Below are positions 8,022 through 18,742 of a stretch of DNA of 64,000 nt, piece by piece. The DNA lies in IMG/VR virus record IMGVR_UViG_3300049740_003016, positions 1-64,000 of that record; one strand, written 5' to 3'. The notes under the pieces are model-generated. The model did not search any database. It was not told the origin of the DNA and saw nothing but the letters and a program-made list of their open reading frames with translations. The stretch's first letter is position 1. Each line of letters starts with the position of its first letter. This DNA is from a virus. A program made the translations under genes and the position numbers.

Positions 8022-8239
8022 GTAAGAAAGCACGACTTAATCTACCTGATAAAGAAAAGCATCCACAACTTTATTCTATTGCAAAAAAAACCGGTCGAAG
8101 TTCCGGAGCATTGGTAAAAGGAATTTATGGAACTATGGTTACACCGAAAATGAATCGGGCGCAAATCGCAAATAAAAACAAAGCAAGAAAGAAGCATGGT
8201 CTTGCTCCTCTTGGAGAAGACGGTCAACCACAATCTTAA
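8018..8239 (+). CDS. Small basic protein (73 aa)
   Basis: The start overlaps the previous stop by four bases (ATGA), so translation is probably coupled. The protein is rich in Lys and Arg, with a Thr-Gly-Arg-Ser-Ser-Gly stretch in the middle and a polar C-terminus. It could be a nucleic-acid-binding early protein, but nothing in it is diagnostic. It lies between rIIA and rIIB in one transcription unit. Confidence 0.65.
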   Translation: MSKKARLNLPDKEKHPQLYSIAKKTGRSSGALVKGIYGTMVTPKMNRAQIANKNKARKKHGLAPLGEDGQPQS

Positions 8240-8260
8240 TTTAACTAAAAGGAATTAATT

Positions 8261-9871
8261 ATGCAAAGTATCATCACCGACTCAACTATTACACTAATCT
8301 CCGAAACGGGTCCTTCCGTTATCGGTAAAACGCATCCTAACTTCTACAAAATTAAAAAAGCATTGCTTCAAAAAAATTTCCTCGAAGTTGAAGATATGCT
8401 TGATGTCAAGGATGGATACAAAGAATTCTCCAATGGTCGTATTGCCGTTGATGGAGATAATCTTATTTATGATGGAGCAATCATTCACACTGTTCTTACA
8501 CAACGCATCGTAGAAATGATTCACAACGGAGACGAAGCAACACCTATGTTGAACTTCCTCGTTAATCTTATGGATAATCCCTCTGAAGGTAGCATAGATC
8601 AACTTTATACTTTCTTGGAGCATGAGAACCTTCCTATCACCGAAGACGGTTGTTTCCTTGCTTACAAAGCAATTAATCGTGATTATACCGACAAGTATAC
8701 TGGAAAGATTTCCAATAAAGTCGGTGATAAAGTAAAAATGCCTTATGAAGAAGTAACTGCTGATCCAACAAAACATTGTTCACGTGGTCTTCATTGTGGT
8801 AGCATTGATTATGTTCGTAGTTATGGAAACTTTCAAGTTAACGAAATTGGTGAACATACGGGTGATCGTCTTGTTACCGTTAAAGTTAATCCTAATGCGG
8901 TAGTTAGTGTACCGGAAGATAGTGATCGTCAAAAAGTTCGTGTTTATCGTTATGTTGTCCACGAAGAAATTGAAAATCCTTATGATTTAGTTCCTAAGTA
9001 CGAAGCACCTGTATATTATGATAGTGAAGGCAATGTATACGATGAAGATATATTTGGTGATGACGATTACGAAAATTATGAACATTGGGACGAAGATGAA
9101 TGGACACCGGTAGATGATGGTGTTGTACCAAATGGTCAATCTCAATACGATTGGGTGGGTGATCCATATAAAGATGAGTTAGGACCTGATGATTCTAATC
9201 TTTATTCCGAAAACGGAGTAGAAGGTGAACCTGGTAATCCAGTTGAAGGTCTTATTGATTTTGATGATGTTAAACGCAAAGAATCTATTATTGCCGGTTG
9301 TATTCGTCAAAGTACCGACAACCCATTGAAAAAAAATTCTTTCGAAACTAATAATATTGTTGGTGATGTAGATGTAGATATGTTTGATGCGATGTATAAT
9401 AACACCGATTATGCAACTGGACAAACGTCCGAAAAAAATTCTTTCGACGTTGTCGAAAAGACAAATGAATCGGATAGTAGTTTTACTTACGATTGGCACG
9501 GTGTTGCGAATACTGAGTGGGATGTTATTCATACAATCAATAATGATAACATACGTGAAGATATGCACCCCAAGGCACGTGAAATTTTTGAATACTACGA
9601 AAACAAGTATGGCAGGAACATTACTGATTGTGTGACCATTACTAGTGTAATTGATGATTTGAAAGATGCTGGATTTGATATGTCTGGAAATCCTCTTGAA
9701 GAATCTAATGATCAAAAAAATTTCCTTGATGAAATGTTCCAAGACGCATCTTGTTATGCAAAAAAGGATGCTGAAAAAAATTCCTTCGACGTTGTCGAAA
9801 AAGACTCTAACGAAGAAAGTGTTGTGAAAGTTGAAAAACCAAATAACATTATTCTTCCTGACAATAACTAA
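8261..9871 (+). CDS. rIIB: RIIB-like protein with long acidic C-terminal extension
   Basis: The first ~250 residues match T4 RIIB in motif order: a GRIAVDGDNLIYDG segment, a LENxSE-like LMDNPSEGSIDQLYTFL helix, ITEDGCFLAYKA, then CSRGLHCGS, VKVNPNAVVSVP and a final VHEEIE. The remaining ~285 residues are acidic, low in hydrophobic residues and not found in T4 RIIB (312 aa). This tail carries three copies of a KNSF(D/E) motif, two of them as EKNSFDVVEK. The gene has a clear ribosome binding site (AAAAGGA) and lies in the rIIA unit. The tail may recruit a partner protein; this is inference. Confidence 0.85.
   Translation: MQSIITDSTITLISETGPSVIGKTHPNFYKIKKALLQKNFLEVEDMLDVKDGYKEFSNGRIAVDGDNLIYDGAIIHTVLTQRIVEMIHNGDEATPMLNFLVNLMDNPSEGSIDQLYTFLEHENLPITEDGCFLAYKAINRDYTDKYTGKISNKVGDKVKMPYEEVTADPTKHCSRGLHCGSIDYVRSYGNFQVNEIGEHTGDRLVTVKVNPNAVVSVPEDSDRQKVRVYRYVVHEEIENPYDLVPKYEAPVYYDSEGNVYDEDIFGDDDYENYEHWDEDEWTPVDDGVVPNGQSQYDWVGDPYKDELGPDDSNLYSENGVEGEPGNPVEGLIDFDDVKRKESIIAGCIRQSTDNPLKKNSFETNNIVGDVDVDMFDAMYNNTDYATGQTSEKNSFDVVEKTNESDSSFTYDWHGVANTEWDVIHTINNDNIREDMHPKAREIFEYYENKYGRNITDCVTITSVIDDLKDAGFDMSGNPLEESNDQKNFLDEMFQDASCYAKKDAEKNSFDVVEKDSNEESVVKVEKPNNIILPDNN
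9431..9459. repeat. 29-base repeat, copy 1, inside rIIB
   Basis: This direct repeat of 29 bases recurs at 9773-9801 with one mismatch. Its core TTCGACGTTGTCGAA is a 6-bp inverted repeat with a 3-base loop. It encodes the EKNSFDVVEK motif, so selection may act on either protein or DNA. Confidence 0.6.
9773..9801. repeat. 29-base repeat, copy 2, inside rIIB
   Basis: This is the second copy of the repeat at 9431-9459, with the same palindromic core at 9785-9799. Confidence 0.6.
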
Positions 9872-9888
9872 AATATACATAAATATAT

Positions 9889-10089
9889 ATGAAAAGATAT
9901 AATAACCACGACCCTCAAACTGAAGTTTATGTGGTCACCCGCGATAGACGCAGAACTTCCGACCGAAATTTCATTAATGAAAATGATGCTAAAATTGAGG
10001 CTCAATACTGGATTGGAATTTGTAGAAACTATGATCCTTCTTCAAAGGTATCTATTGTTAGAACTAACAAACCTAGAAAGATTAGGTAA
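9889..10089 (+). CDS. Small basic protein (66 aa)
   Basis: The gene starts 15 bases after rIIB, behind an A/T-rich ATAAATATAT sequence. The product is Arg/Asn-rich with a central RDRRRTSDRNF stretch and no membrane segment. It is followed two bases after its stop by the ClpP-like gene, so the two are likely co-expressed. I do not recognise a family. Confidence 0.6.
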   Translation: MKRYNNHDPQTEVYVVTRDRRRTSDRNFINENDAKIEAQYWIGICRNYDPSSKVSIVRTNKPRKIR

Positions 10090-10091
10090 TT

Positions 10092-10745
10092 ATGTACGAT
10101 TGGAAATTTGAGAAAGCAAACGGTGAACCCACTTCTCCTAAAAAGAAAGTAACACCACCAAAAAAGAAAGTTACAGCAAAAAAGGCTGCTGATACTGGTT
10201 CTATGGACACGGTTGAAGGAGATGATAATATCATTTATTTTTATGCCGGTGTTTCTATGAAAGAAAACTTTACCCTCAACAAAGAGATTTCAAGACTTGA
10301 TCGTGAAATGCAAATGATCTCGATGAAACTTGGATTAAAAGTTCCAATTCCTATTCATTTGAGAATTAATAGTTATGGTGGTAGTGTATTCGCCGCATTT
10401 AGTAGTATTGATTACATGAACCAAAGCAAGACACCTATATATACGTATATTGATGGTTGTGCGGCTAGTGCAGGAACTATCATGAGTGTGTGTGGTGACC
10501 AAAGGTTTATTGGTGAAAATTCTTATATGCTTGTCCACCAACTTAGTTCTGGTATGTGGGGTAAATATCAAGAACTTCAAGATGATATGAAGAACTCTGA
10601 TAATTTGATGAAACGCATCAAAGAAATCTATGAATCAAAAACCAAGATTCCTAAAACGAAAATGGATGAGATACTCAAACATGACTTGTGGTGGGATGCA
10701 CGTACTTGTTTAAAGTATGGTCTTGTAGACGAAATTCTTACTTAA
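10092..10745 (+). CDS. clpP: ClpP-like serine protease subunit
   Basis: The 217-aa protein has the ClpP/crotonase-type protease core. The nucleophile sits in DGCAASAGT (Ser126), the catalytic His in MLVHQLSSG (His149), and the acid is probably Asp198 in a segment ending YGLVDEIL, which is the normal C-terminal ClpP signature. The substrate-binding strand with SYGGSV precedes the Ser. Unlike host ClpP it begins with a Lys-rich tail of about 35 residues (PKKKV repeated). No Clp ATPase is seen in the window, so it may use a host unfoldase, act alone, or mature virion proteins. It lies between rIIB and IF-1. Confidence 0.85.
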   Translation: MYDWKFEKANGEPTSPKKKVTPPKKKVTAKKAADTGSMDTVEGDDNIIYFYAGVSMKENFTLNKEISRLDREMQMISMKLGLKVPIPIHLRINSYGGSVFAAFSSIDYMNQSKTPIYTYIDGCAASAGTIMSVCGDQRFIGENSYMLVHQLSSGMWGKYQELQDDMKNSDNLMKRIKEIYESKTKIPKTKMDEILKHDLWWDARTCLKYGLVDEILT

Positions 10746-10756
10746 TAGATTTTCAT

Positions 10757-11065
10757 ATGTCTCGCAAAAATAATTCAGACATCATTGAGATGGAAGGTAT
10801 AGTTACAAAACTTCTTCCTGGAACAATGTTCGATGTAGAATTTCAACAAGGAGACGCAAAGGTTATGTTACTTTGTTCACTTGCCGGAAAACTTAAACAA
10901 CATTTTATTAAGTTGACGGTGGGTGACAAAGTTCTTGTTGAAATAAGCAAATATGATATGTCAAAAGGTAGAATTACATATCGTCTTAAAAACAAAACAA
11001 GTTACAATACATCAAATAAATCTGTACCAATCAAAAGTGGTGGTGTGGGTAAGAAAAAGAAATAG
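10757..11065 (+). CDS. infA: Translation initiation factor IF-1 homolog with C-terminal extension
   Basis: From ATG 10757 the product is 102 aa. Residues ~9-78 follow the IF-1 S1/OB-fold pattern: IEMEGIV, LPGTMFDVE, a short loop, GKLKQHFIKL, VGDKVLVE and YDMSKGRITYRLK. The last is close to the bacterial YDLSKGRI-x-x-R signature. Bacterial IF-1 is about 72 aa; here a polar, Lys-rich tail of about 25 residues is added. IF-1 occupies the ribosomal A site on the 30S subunit during initiation. A phage copy could adjust host ribosomes. The frame is open further upstream, but only this start gives a normal IF-1 N-terminus. Confidence 0.88.
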   Translation: MSRKNNSDIIEMEGIVTKLLPGTMFDVEFQQGDAKVMLLCSLAGKLKQHFIKLTVGDKVLVEISKYDMSKGRITYRLKNKTSYNTSNKSVPIKSGGVGKKKK

Positions 11066-11067
11066 AT

Positions 11068-12126
11068 TTATTTAGTCTTTCTATATAAGTCTAAAATACT
11101 TTTTTGTTCTAAACTTATATTCTTGGGAAATTTTGGTTTTATCATTACATACATATCACCTTTAGTACTTCCATTCCTAAGATTGGGCAATCCATAATTG
11201 TTAATTCTTAGAACCGACTCTGGTTGGGTACCTGCGGGTATCTTTAAATTTACTTTTCCGTATAATGAGTTTATTGTTTTTGTGTGACCTAATATCATAT
11301 CATAAAAATCTATGTGTTCTTCACAAACCAAATGGTCACCGTCTCTGTCAAAATACTCATCTTTTTTTACATATATTACTGCATACAAATCTCCAAATTC
11401 TCCACCCTTCGCATAATTTCCATAATTAGATACTCTTAATTTTACCCCGGAGTGACATCCCTTTGGAATTTTAATACGGGTTTCTACACTTTCACTTTGC
11501 ACTCCTTTTCCACTGCATTGAACACAACCTCCGTGCAATTCACTACCAGAACCTTCGCATACTGGACATATTTGTTCCATTTGCATGGGTCCCATTCTTC
11601 GGTAAACTGCACCTCTACCTCCACACTGTTTACATGATTTGTATGTAGAAGAACTTGTTTCACCAGTTCCATTGCAACTTCCACATTTTCCGTTTCTATT
11701 AAACTTAATTGTTCTATGAACATCATCTACGATCTCACTCAATTTTACTTCTATATCTATTTTTAAATCAGAACCTTGTGTTTGTCTTCTTCTTTTTCTG
11801 TTATCGGATGTAAAAAAACTATCAAAGTTCCCACCACCACCTCCGAAAAATGAATTAAACATATCAAACGGGTCAGAGTGAAATCCACCTCCTCCACCAC
11901 CTTGTTGGAAAGCCGCATGACCAAATTGATCATATTTTGCTCGTTTCGTGGTGTCTGATAAAATATCATATGCTTCTGAAATCTTTTTAAAGTGTTCTTC
12001 TGCATTAGCATCACCTTTATTTTTATCTGGATGCCACTTTATTGCTAGTTTTCTATATGCCTTTTTGATTTCATCTTGTGTAGCAGTTTTTGATACACTT
12101 AAAATATTGTAATAATCTTCACTCAT
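11068..12126 (-). CDS. dnaJ: DnaJ (Hsp40) co-chaperone
   Basis: The 352-aa protein has complete type I DnaJ architecture: an N-terminal J domain with the HPD tripeptide ([11 protein letters not shown]), a Gly/Phe-rich linker (about residues 73-105), a zinc domain with four C-x-x-C-x-G-x-G-like repeats (first C-G-S-C, last C-V-Q-C), and C-terminal substrate-binding domains. DnaJ stimulates DnaK ATPase and delivers clients; a phage DnaK lies at 16735-18666. The length is slightly below the E. coli protein (376 aa). The gene is convergent with IF-1, with only two bases between their ends. Confidence 0.95.
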   Translation of the reverse strand: MSEDYYNILSVSKTATQDEIKKAYRKLAIKWHPDKNKGDANAEEHFKKISEAYDILSDTTKRAKYDQFGHAAFQQGGGGGGFHSDPFDMFNSFFGGGGGNFDSFFTSDNRKRRRQTQGSDLKIDIEVKLSEIVDDVHRTIKFNRNGKCGSCNGTGETSSSTYKSCKQCGGRGAVYRRMGPMQMEQICPVCEGSGSELHGGCVQCSGKGVQSESVETRIKIPKGCHSGVKLRVSNYGNYAKGGEFGDLYAVIYVKKDEYFDRDGDHLVCEEHIDFYDMILGHTKTINSLYGKVNLKIPAGTQPESVLRINNYGLPNLRNGSTKGDMYVMIKPKFPKNISLEQKSILDLYRKTK

Positions 12127-12204
12127 GGTTTGACTTTATTTGTAATGTTTGTATATTATACTATTATTATTGATTACACAATTAAATAATTGTTGGTTTT
12201 TTCT

Positions 12205-12213
12205 ATATTTATA
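12205..12213 (+). promoter_or_regulatory. ATATTTATA box
   Basis: Exact ATATTTATA, three bases before the ATG at 12217. A TTGACT at 12130-12135 further upstream might belong to another promoter. Confidence 0.5.
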
Positions 12214-12216
12214 TAT

Positions 12217-12609
12217 ATGTTTACAAAATTAATTGCCAAGTTGCTGAAGAAAAAGTTATATAAATCTAAAATAACTATTCTTGGAGATGATTTCGTTGCT
12301 ACACACGATAGTAATTCTTTACTAGAATCATTAAAGTGGACATTACACGGAATCCATGAGGCTAATGCAACTCAACCAGAACATCATAAAAAAAGCATTT
12401 CAACTACCAATGGTATTTATGGTCATATATGTGAATTTAGATTATTTAATGTAACGAGATCGTCAATTACGATATGTGGATATAAAACACCTAAAAACGA
12501 AGATATTCTATTTATGACAGAGCAAATGGTTTATATTCCACAAAAAATTCTCAATACATTGCGAGAACAAGATGCTCACTTACAAGACTTGGAAATAATG
12601 ACTAAATAA
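12217..12609 (+). CDS. Unknown protein (130 aa)
   Basis: The protein starts with a short amphipathic, Lys/Leu-rich helix and continues as a soluble alpha/beta-looking domain. No catalytic motif or known family is seen. The ATATTTATA box three bases before ATG 12217 fixes the start. The gene overlaps the end of the convergent glutamate dehydrogenase gene by eight bases. Confidence 0.6.
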   Translation: MFTKLIAKLLKKKLYKSKITILGDDFVATHDSNSLLESLKWTLHGIHEANATQPEHHKKSISTTNGIYGHICEFRLFNVTRSSITICGYKTPKNEDILFMTEQMVYIPQKILNTLREQDAHLQDLEIMTK

Positions 12610-13945
12610 TTCCGTGGGCAACAGCTGCATTTGCTACTCTTAAAAACCCACCAACATTTGCTCCGAGAGTATAATCTCCTTCTGTTCCGTATTTCCTTGC
12701 ATTACGCAAACATGAAGCATGAATCTGCTTCATTATTTCTCGTAATTTATTATCGACTTGTGGCATACTCCACTTTTCCCATCCTGCGTTCTGACGCATT
12801 TCTAGTGCTGATACTGCAACCCCACCTGCGTTTACTGCTTTACTTGGTGCAACCACTACCAATTTATCATTAAATAACTTTATTGCGTCTTCTGTGCAAG
12901 GCATATTGGCTGCTTCTGCAACAAACTTACAATCATTATCAATAAGCATTTCCGCATCTTTTTCGTTTATTTCGTTTTGAATTGCACTTGGTATTGCTAT
13001 ATCACACGGAACTTCCCAAGGTTTTTTTCCTTTGATATAATCAACTCCGAATTTTTCTGCGAATGGTTTTACAATGTCTTTGTTACTTTCACGCAACACT
13101 TCCATATACGGAATCATATTCTTTTTAATTCCATTCTTCATGTGAACATATCCATCTGGACCAGAAATAGTAACTACTTTAGCACCCATTTCTACTGCTT
13201 TTTTTACAACACCAAATGCAACTTGACCAAATCCACTTACCGTAATAATTTTTCCTTTAATATTGGTGTGATGGTTTTTTAGCATTTCTTCTGTAAAATA
13301 AATTGTTCCGAATCCAGTTGCTTCTTTTCTTCCGTGTATACCTCCCCATGCAGGTGCTTTACCTGTAATAAGACCAGGTTCATATTTGCTATATAATGCT
13401 TTATATTGACCGAATAAATACCCTATCTCTTTATACCCAACTCCAATGTCACCCGCCGGTACATCTGTCTTGTGACCAAGGTGTTCATGAAGTTTAGTCA
13501 TAAACGACTGACAAAATCTCATAATCTCCAAATCTGTTTTTCCGTTAGGATCAAAATCACTTCCACCCTTTGCTCCTCCAATTTGTAAACCAGTTAATGA
13601 GTTCTTAAATGTTTGTTCAAATCCAAGAAACTTCATCGTTCCTAAATTCACACTTGGATGGAATCTCAATCCACCTTTGTATGGTCCTAGTACACTATTA
13701 AATTGAACACGATACCCACGATTAACATGAACATTTCCTATTTCGTCAATCCAAGGAACACTAAATATAATTTGTTTTTCTGGTTCTGCTAATCTTTCTA
13801 ATAGATTTACTTTCTTAAACTCAGAATGTTTATCTATGACAGTGTGTAAACTTGAGTATACTTCATTTACTGCCTGTATAAATGTTGGTTCAGAATGATT
13901 TCTTTCTTCTACCCGTTTTATTACATCATCAACATACTTGCTCAT
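12602..13945 (-). CDS. gdhA: Glutamate dehydrogenase, copy 1 (divergent)
   Basis: The 447-aa product (start at the ATG giving MSKYVDD) is a full-length hexameric-type glutamate dehydrogenase, converting glutamate to 2-oxoglutarate and ammonium with NAD(P). The core motifs [23 protein letters not shown] with the substrate-binding Lys, and PAGDIGVG with the catalytic Asp are all present. It differs from copy 2 at functional sites: the glycine-rich turn is GFGQVA, and the region before the nucleotide domain reads WGGIHGRKEATG rather than [12 protein letters not shown]. This suggests another cofactor or regulatory property. Phage-encoded GDH is unusual; a paralogous pair more so. Confidence 0.92.
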   Translation of the reverse strand: MSKYVDDVIKRVEERNHSEPTFIQAVNEVYSSLHTVIDKHSEFKKVNLLERLAEPEKQIIFSVPWIDEIGNVHVNRGYRVQFNSVLGPYKGGLRFHPSVNLGTMKFLGFEQTFKNSLTGLQIGGAKGGSDFDPNGKTDLEIMRFCQSFMTKLHEHLGHKTDVPAGDIGVGYKEIGYLFGQYKALYSKYEPGLITGKAPAWGGIHGRKEATGFGTIYFTEEMLKNHHTNIKGKIITVSGFGQVAFGVVKKAVEMGAKVVTISGPDGYVHMKNGIKKNMIPYMEVLRESNKDIVKPFAEKFGVDYIKGKKPWEVPCDIAIPSAIQNEINEKDAEMLIDNDCKFVAEAANMPCTEDAIKLFNDKLVVVAPSKAVNAGGVAVSALEMRQNAGWEKWSMPQVDNKLREIMKQIHASCLRNARKYGTEGDYTLGANVGGFLRVANAAVAHGII

Positions 13946-13964
13946 ATAGATATATATGTATTTA

Positions 13965-15387
<1,423 letters not shown>

Positions 15388-15398
15388 AATAAGTAATA

Positions 15399-15683
15399 AT
15401 GAAATACTATATAAAAGACTCAACACTTAAAGATTCTCCTGTTAAGTTGTTTGAATCCACCGAGTATGCGATAAACTATCTCAAGAGTATGGTTCAACGA
15501 AAGACAGGTATGAATTATGAACAATATTTAACACATCTTGCTGATTTAGGGCATTTTGGTTACGATGATCGTGAATTATACGAAAGTATGCGTGATTCAG
15601 TAGATATGGGTGTATTGCGAGGAGAACAATTTCTTCGTTGCAATATATACGAAGCAACAATCAATAAAGATGGAAGTGATTAA
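15399..15683 (+). CDS. Unknown protein (94 aa)
   Basis: This acidic, soluble protein has no recognised family. It starts 11 bases after a good -10 box and is followed six bases after its stop by the RecB-like nuclease gene, so it is likely the first gene of that unit. It may act with the nuclease, but this is only inferred from position. Confidence 0.65.
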   Translation: MKYYIKDSTLKDSPVKLFESTEYAINYLKSMVQRKTGMNYEQYLTHLADLGHFGYDDRELYESMRDSVDMGVLRGEQFLRCNIYEATINKDGSD

Positions 15684-15689
15684 TTTATT

Positions 15690-16628
15690 ATGACACAAGT
15701 AGCAGCTGGAGAAAAAAAAGAAGTAAAAGAAAAGAAGTTTAACAAGTATGTGAGTTTCTCACAATACTCAATGTATTACAAGTGTCCTCGTAGTTGGAAA
15801 CTTGCATATGTTGATAATCTTCGTAAGAAAGAAGCAAATATACATTTAGTATTTGGAACTTCTATGCACGAAACTATACAAGATTATCTTGAGATGTTAT
15901 ACAACCAACCACACCTTGATACTGAAAGTGTTGATTGGAAAGCAAAGTTATTGCAAATAATGACTGAACTTGCCGATAATGAACGTAATCTTATTGATGG
16001 TAAACGTTGTATGGACGATGCCACCTTCAATGAATTTATTCAAGATGGCAATGAAATACTTGATTATTTGCTTTCGGATGATATTCGCAGTAAATTCTTT
16101 TCAAAAACTCGTTATTCGTTATCTGGCATTGAAACTTCAATTGATTTAGAAGTTCGTAACAATGTTGGATACATTGGATTTCTTGACGTTGTGCTATTTG
16201 ATAAAATCAATCAAAAGTATAAAATCATTGACTTGAAAACATCTACACGTGGATGGAACAAGTGGCAAAAAGCAGATGAAAGTAAAACTCATCAATTGCT
16301 CTTGTATAAAGTATTTTATGCTAAAGAATTTAATGTACCCTTGGATAAAATAGAGGTTGAGTTTATTATTCTTAAACGTAAACACGATCCAGATGATCCT
16401 TGGGGTGGTGACCGTATTCAACGATTTATTCCACCTCACGGAACAATGAGTAGCAAAGAAGCATGGTCAAGTTTCAATAACTTTTTAAATGAATCATTTA
16501 CCAAACGTGGTGAATATAATATGGATTGTTCTTTCCCAAAAACACCTGGTAAAAACAAAAAGAATTGTCGTTATTGCGAGTTTGCAAAAAAGGCCGGAGG
16601 TCCGTGTGACGGAAAAGAAGGAGAATAA
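15690..16628 (+). CDS. RecB/Cas4-like PD-(D/E)XK nuclease with Fe-S-type cysteines
   Basis: The 312-aa protein shows the RecB-family exonuclease signature: a helix with FGTSMHE (55-61), GFLDVV with Asp166, IIDLKT with Asp181 and Lys183, and a QLLLY motif at 202-206. One cysteine near the N-terminus (Cys32) and three near the C-terminus (Cys293, Cys296, Cys306) match the C...C-x2-C-xn-C layout that binds a 4Fe-4S cluster in Cas4 and AddB-type nucleases. It probably digests DNA ends during recombination or host DNA breakdown. There is no adjacent helicase or CRISPR array. It lies directly upstream of dnaK. Confidence 0.85.
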   Translation: MTQVAAGEKKEVKEKKFNKYVSFSQYSMYYKCPRSWKLAYVDNLRKKEANIHLVFGTSMHETIQDYLEMLYNQPHLDTESVDWKAKLLQIMTELADNERNLIDGKRCMDDATFNEFIQDGNEILDYLLSDDIRSKFFSKTRYSLSGIETSIDLEVRNNVGYIGFLDVVLFDKINQKYKIIDLKTSTRGWNKWQKADESKTHQLLLYKVFYAKEFNVPLDKIEVEFIILKRKHDPDDPWGGDRIQRFIPPHGTMSSKEAWSSFNNFLNESFTKRGEYNMDCSFPKTPGKNKKNCRYCEFAKKAGGPCDGKEGE

Positions 16629-16659
16629 AAGTATTTTAGATTATATTTATATAAAGATA

Positions 16660-16719
16660 ATGCTCAACGGAGATTGTCTAGAATGCTCAAACGAGATTCA
16701 AACAAAACTAACAAAATAA
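16660..16719 (+). CDS. Candidate micro-ORF (19 aa)
   Basis: A 19-codon frame follows an ATATTTATA sequence by eight bases and lies just before the dnaK ribosome binding site. The product contains a C-x-x-C pair. It could be a leader peptide or a chance frame; only the upstream motif supports it. Confidence 0.25.
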   Translation: MLNGDCLECSNEIQTKLTK

Positions 16720-16734
16720 AAAGAGGAATAAAAA

Positions 16735-18666
16735 ATGGCTAAAGTAATTGGCATTGATTTAGGTACATCGAACAGTTGTGTTGCGGTGGTAGAAGCAGGA
16801 GAACCAAAAGTGATAACCAACTCAGAGGGAGCAAGAACTACCCCAAGTATAGTTGGATTTGCAAAAGACGGAGAAAGACTTGTAGGTCAATCCGCAAAAA
16901 GACAAGCAGTCACTAATCCAGAGAATACAATTTTTTCTGCGAAACGTTTAATCGGAAGAAAATACAAGGAAGTAAAAAACGAAGTTAAAAATCTTCCCTA
17001 TGAAGTTGTCTCGGGTAAAAACGGAGATGCTTATATTAAGTGTAAAGAAGGTGACGAAGAAAAAGAATATGCACCTGAATTCATTTCAAGTATCATTCTG
17101 AGTAAACTTAAAGCAGATGCAGAAGCATATCTTGGTGAGGAGGTAAAACAAGCAGTTGTTACAGTACCTGCTTACTTTAACGATTCACAAAGACAAGCAA
17201 CTAAAGATGCAGGTGAAATCGCAGGACTTGAAGTGTTGCGTATCGTCAACGAACCAACGGCTGCATCTCTTGCCTATGGATTAGAAAAAAAGAACGAAGA
17301 AACAATCGCAGTTTATGACCTCGGTGGTGGAACTTATGATGTTTCTATTTTAGAAATCGGAGACGGAGTATTTGAAGTTAAATCTACCAACGGTGACACT
17401 CAATTGGGTGGTGACAATTGGGATGAAACTCTTATTCAATATTTGTTAGATGAATTTAAAAAAGATTCTGGAATTGATTTAAGTGGTGACGGACAAGCAA
17501 TGCAACGTCTTAAAGAAGAAGCTGAAAAAGCAAAAGTTGCTTTATCGTCAAGTGCTTCCACCACAATTAATCTTCCGTTTATTACTGCGGATGCAAGTGG
17601 TCCTAAGCATTTGAATGTAGAAGTTACTCGTTCAAAGTTTGAACAAATTTGTGATCCTCTTTATACTCGCACAAAAGAACCATTTGAAAAATGTCTTGAT
17701 GATGCGGGTATCACAATGAGTGAAGTTAAAAATCTAATTCTCGTTGGTGGGATGACTCGTAGTCCTAAAGTTGTTGAGATAGCAAAAGAACTTGCAGGTG
17801 GTAATGATCCACACCAAGGAGTTAATCCAGATGAGGTAGTTGCTTTGGGTGCGGCTATTCAAGGTGCTATATTAGCAGGAGACGAGGGTGTAAGTGATGT
17901 TTTGTTGCTTGATGTAACTCCTCTTACTCTTGGAATAGAAACTGCCGGTGGAGTGTCTACACCGATGATTGAACGCAACACTACAATTCCAACAAAAAAG
18001 TCGCAAATATTTACAACCGCAGGTGATAATCAACCAGCAGTTGATATTGTAATTCTTCAAGGAGAACGAGCAATGTCTGTTGATAATAAAAAACTTGGTA
18101 CATTCAAGTTAGATGGAATTCAACCTGCACCAAGAGGTACTCCACAAATTGAAGTTACATTTGATATTGATGCAAATGGTATTCTTAATGTAAGTGCTAC
18201 TGATAAGGGTACAGGTAAAGATCAAAAGATTACAATTAGTGATTCTAGTGGTCTTGACAAAGAAGAAGTTGAACGCATGAAAGCAGATGCTGAAAAGTAT
18301 GCTGACGAAGATAAACAAAAGAAAGAAGGAATCGAACTTCGTAATCAAGTAGATTCCACCGTTTATCAAATTGAAAAAATTCTTGAGGAAAACAAAGAAA
18401 AGATTCCTGAAGAAGAATCAAAGCAAATAAGTGAACTTCTTGAAGATGTTAAAAAGCAACTTGAGAATACTTCACTTGAAAGTGATAAATTGAAAGAACT
18501 TAATTCTTCTTTGATGGAACAACTCCAAAAACTTGCTCCACATATGCAAGCAGAGCAAGAAAGTGCTACTCCGGAAGACGAACCATCTACTACTGAGTCC
18601 GAAGATGTAGTGGATGCTGACTTTGAAGTTGTTGATGAAGAAGAAAAGGAAGAAACTAAAAAGTAG
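16735..18666 (+). CDS. dnaK: DnaK (Hsp70) chaperone
   Basis: The 643-aa protein is a complete bacterial-type Hsp70. The N-terminal ATPase domain has the [13 protein letters not shown] phosphate loop, [14 protein letters not shown], the [13 protein letters not shown] loop and the LVGGMTRSP adenosine motif. The substrate-binding domain follows the [11 protein letters not shown] linker, and the lid ends in an acidic tail. A strong ribosome binding site (AAGAGGAAT) precedes ATG 16735 and a hairpin terminator follows the stop, so expression looks high and self-contained. With the phage DnaJ it could fold virion proteins; no GrpE is visible in the window. Confidence 0.97.
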   Translation: MAKVIGIDLGTSNSCVAVVEAGEPKVITNSEGARTTPSIVGFAKDGERLVGQSAKRQAVTNPENTIFSAKRLIGRKYKEVKNEVKNLPYEVVSGKNGDAYIKCKEGDEEKEYAPEFISSIILSKLKADAEAYLGEEVKQAVVTVPAYFNDSQRQATKDAGEIAGLEVLRIVNEPTAASLAYGLEKKNEETIAVYDLGGGTYDVSILEIGDGVFEVKSTNGDTQLGGDNWDETLIQYLLDEFKKDSGIDLSGDGQAMQRLKEEAEKAKVALSSSASTTINLPFITADASGPKHLNVEVTRSKFEQICDPLYTRTKEPFEKCLDDAGITMSEVKNLILVGGMTRSPKVVEIAKELAGGNDPHQGVNPDEVVALGAAIQGAILAGDEGVSDVLLLDVTPLTLGIETAGGVSTPMIERNTTIPTKKSQIFTTAGDNQPAVDIVILQGERAMSVDNKKLGTFKLDGIQPAPRGTPQIEVTFDIDANGILNVSATDKGTGKDQKITISDSSGLDKEEVERMKADAEKYADEDKQKKEGIELRNQVDSTVYQIEKILEENKEKIPEEESKQISELLEDVKKQLENTSLESDKLKELNSSLMEQLQKLAPHMQAEQESATPEDEPSTTESEDVVDADFEVVDEEEKEETKK

Positions 18667-18689
18667 TTTTTAGATAGTATTAGTAAATA

Positions 18690-18722
18690 AAAAAGGTGGA
18701 ATTTATTTCCACCTTTTTTTTA
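18690..18722 (+). terminator. Rho-independent terminator after dnaK
   Basis: AAGGTGGAA pairs with TTCCACCTT around a short loop and is followed by a run of at least eight T. It ends the dnaK transcript. Confidence 0.9.
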
Positions 18723-18742
18723 TAAAAACAGTTAGTTGCTTT

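Noticed and set aside
9179-9880. Minus-strand 233-codon frame
   Set aside because: It lies wholly opposite the C-terminal half of rIIB. Its Ile/Phe-rich composition is what the antisense of an acidic Asp/Glu/Asn-rich protein gives.
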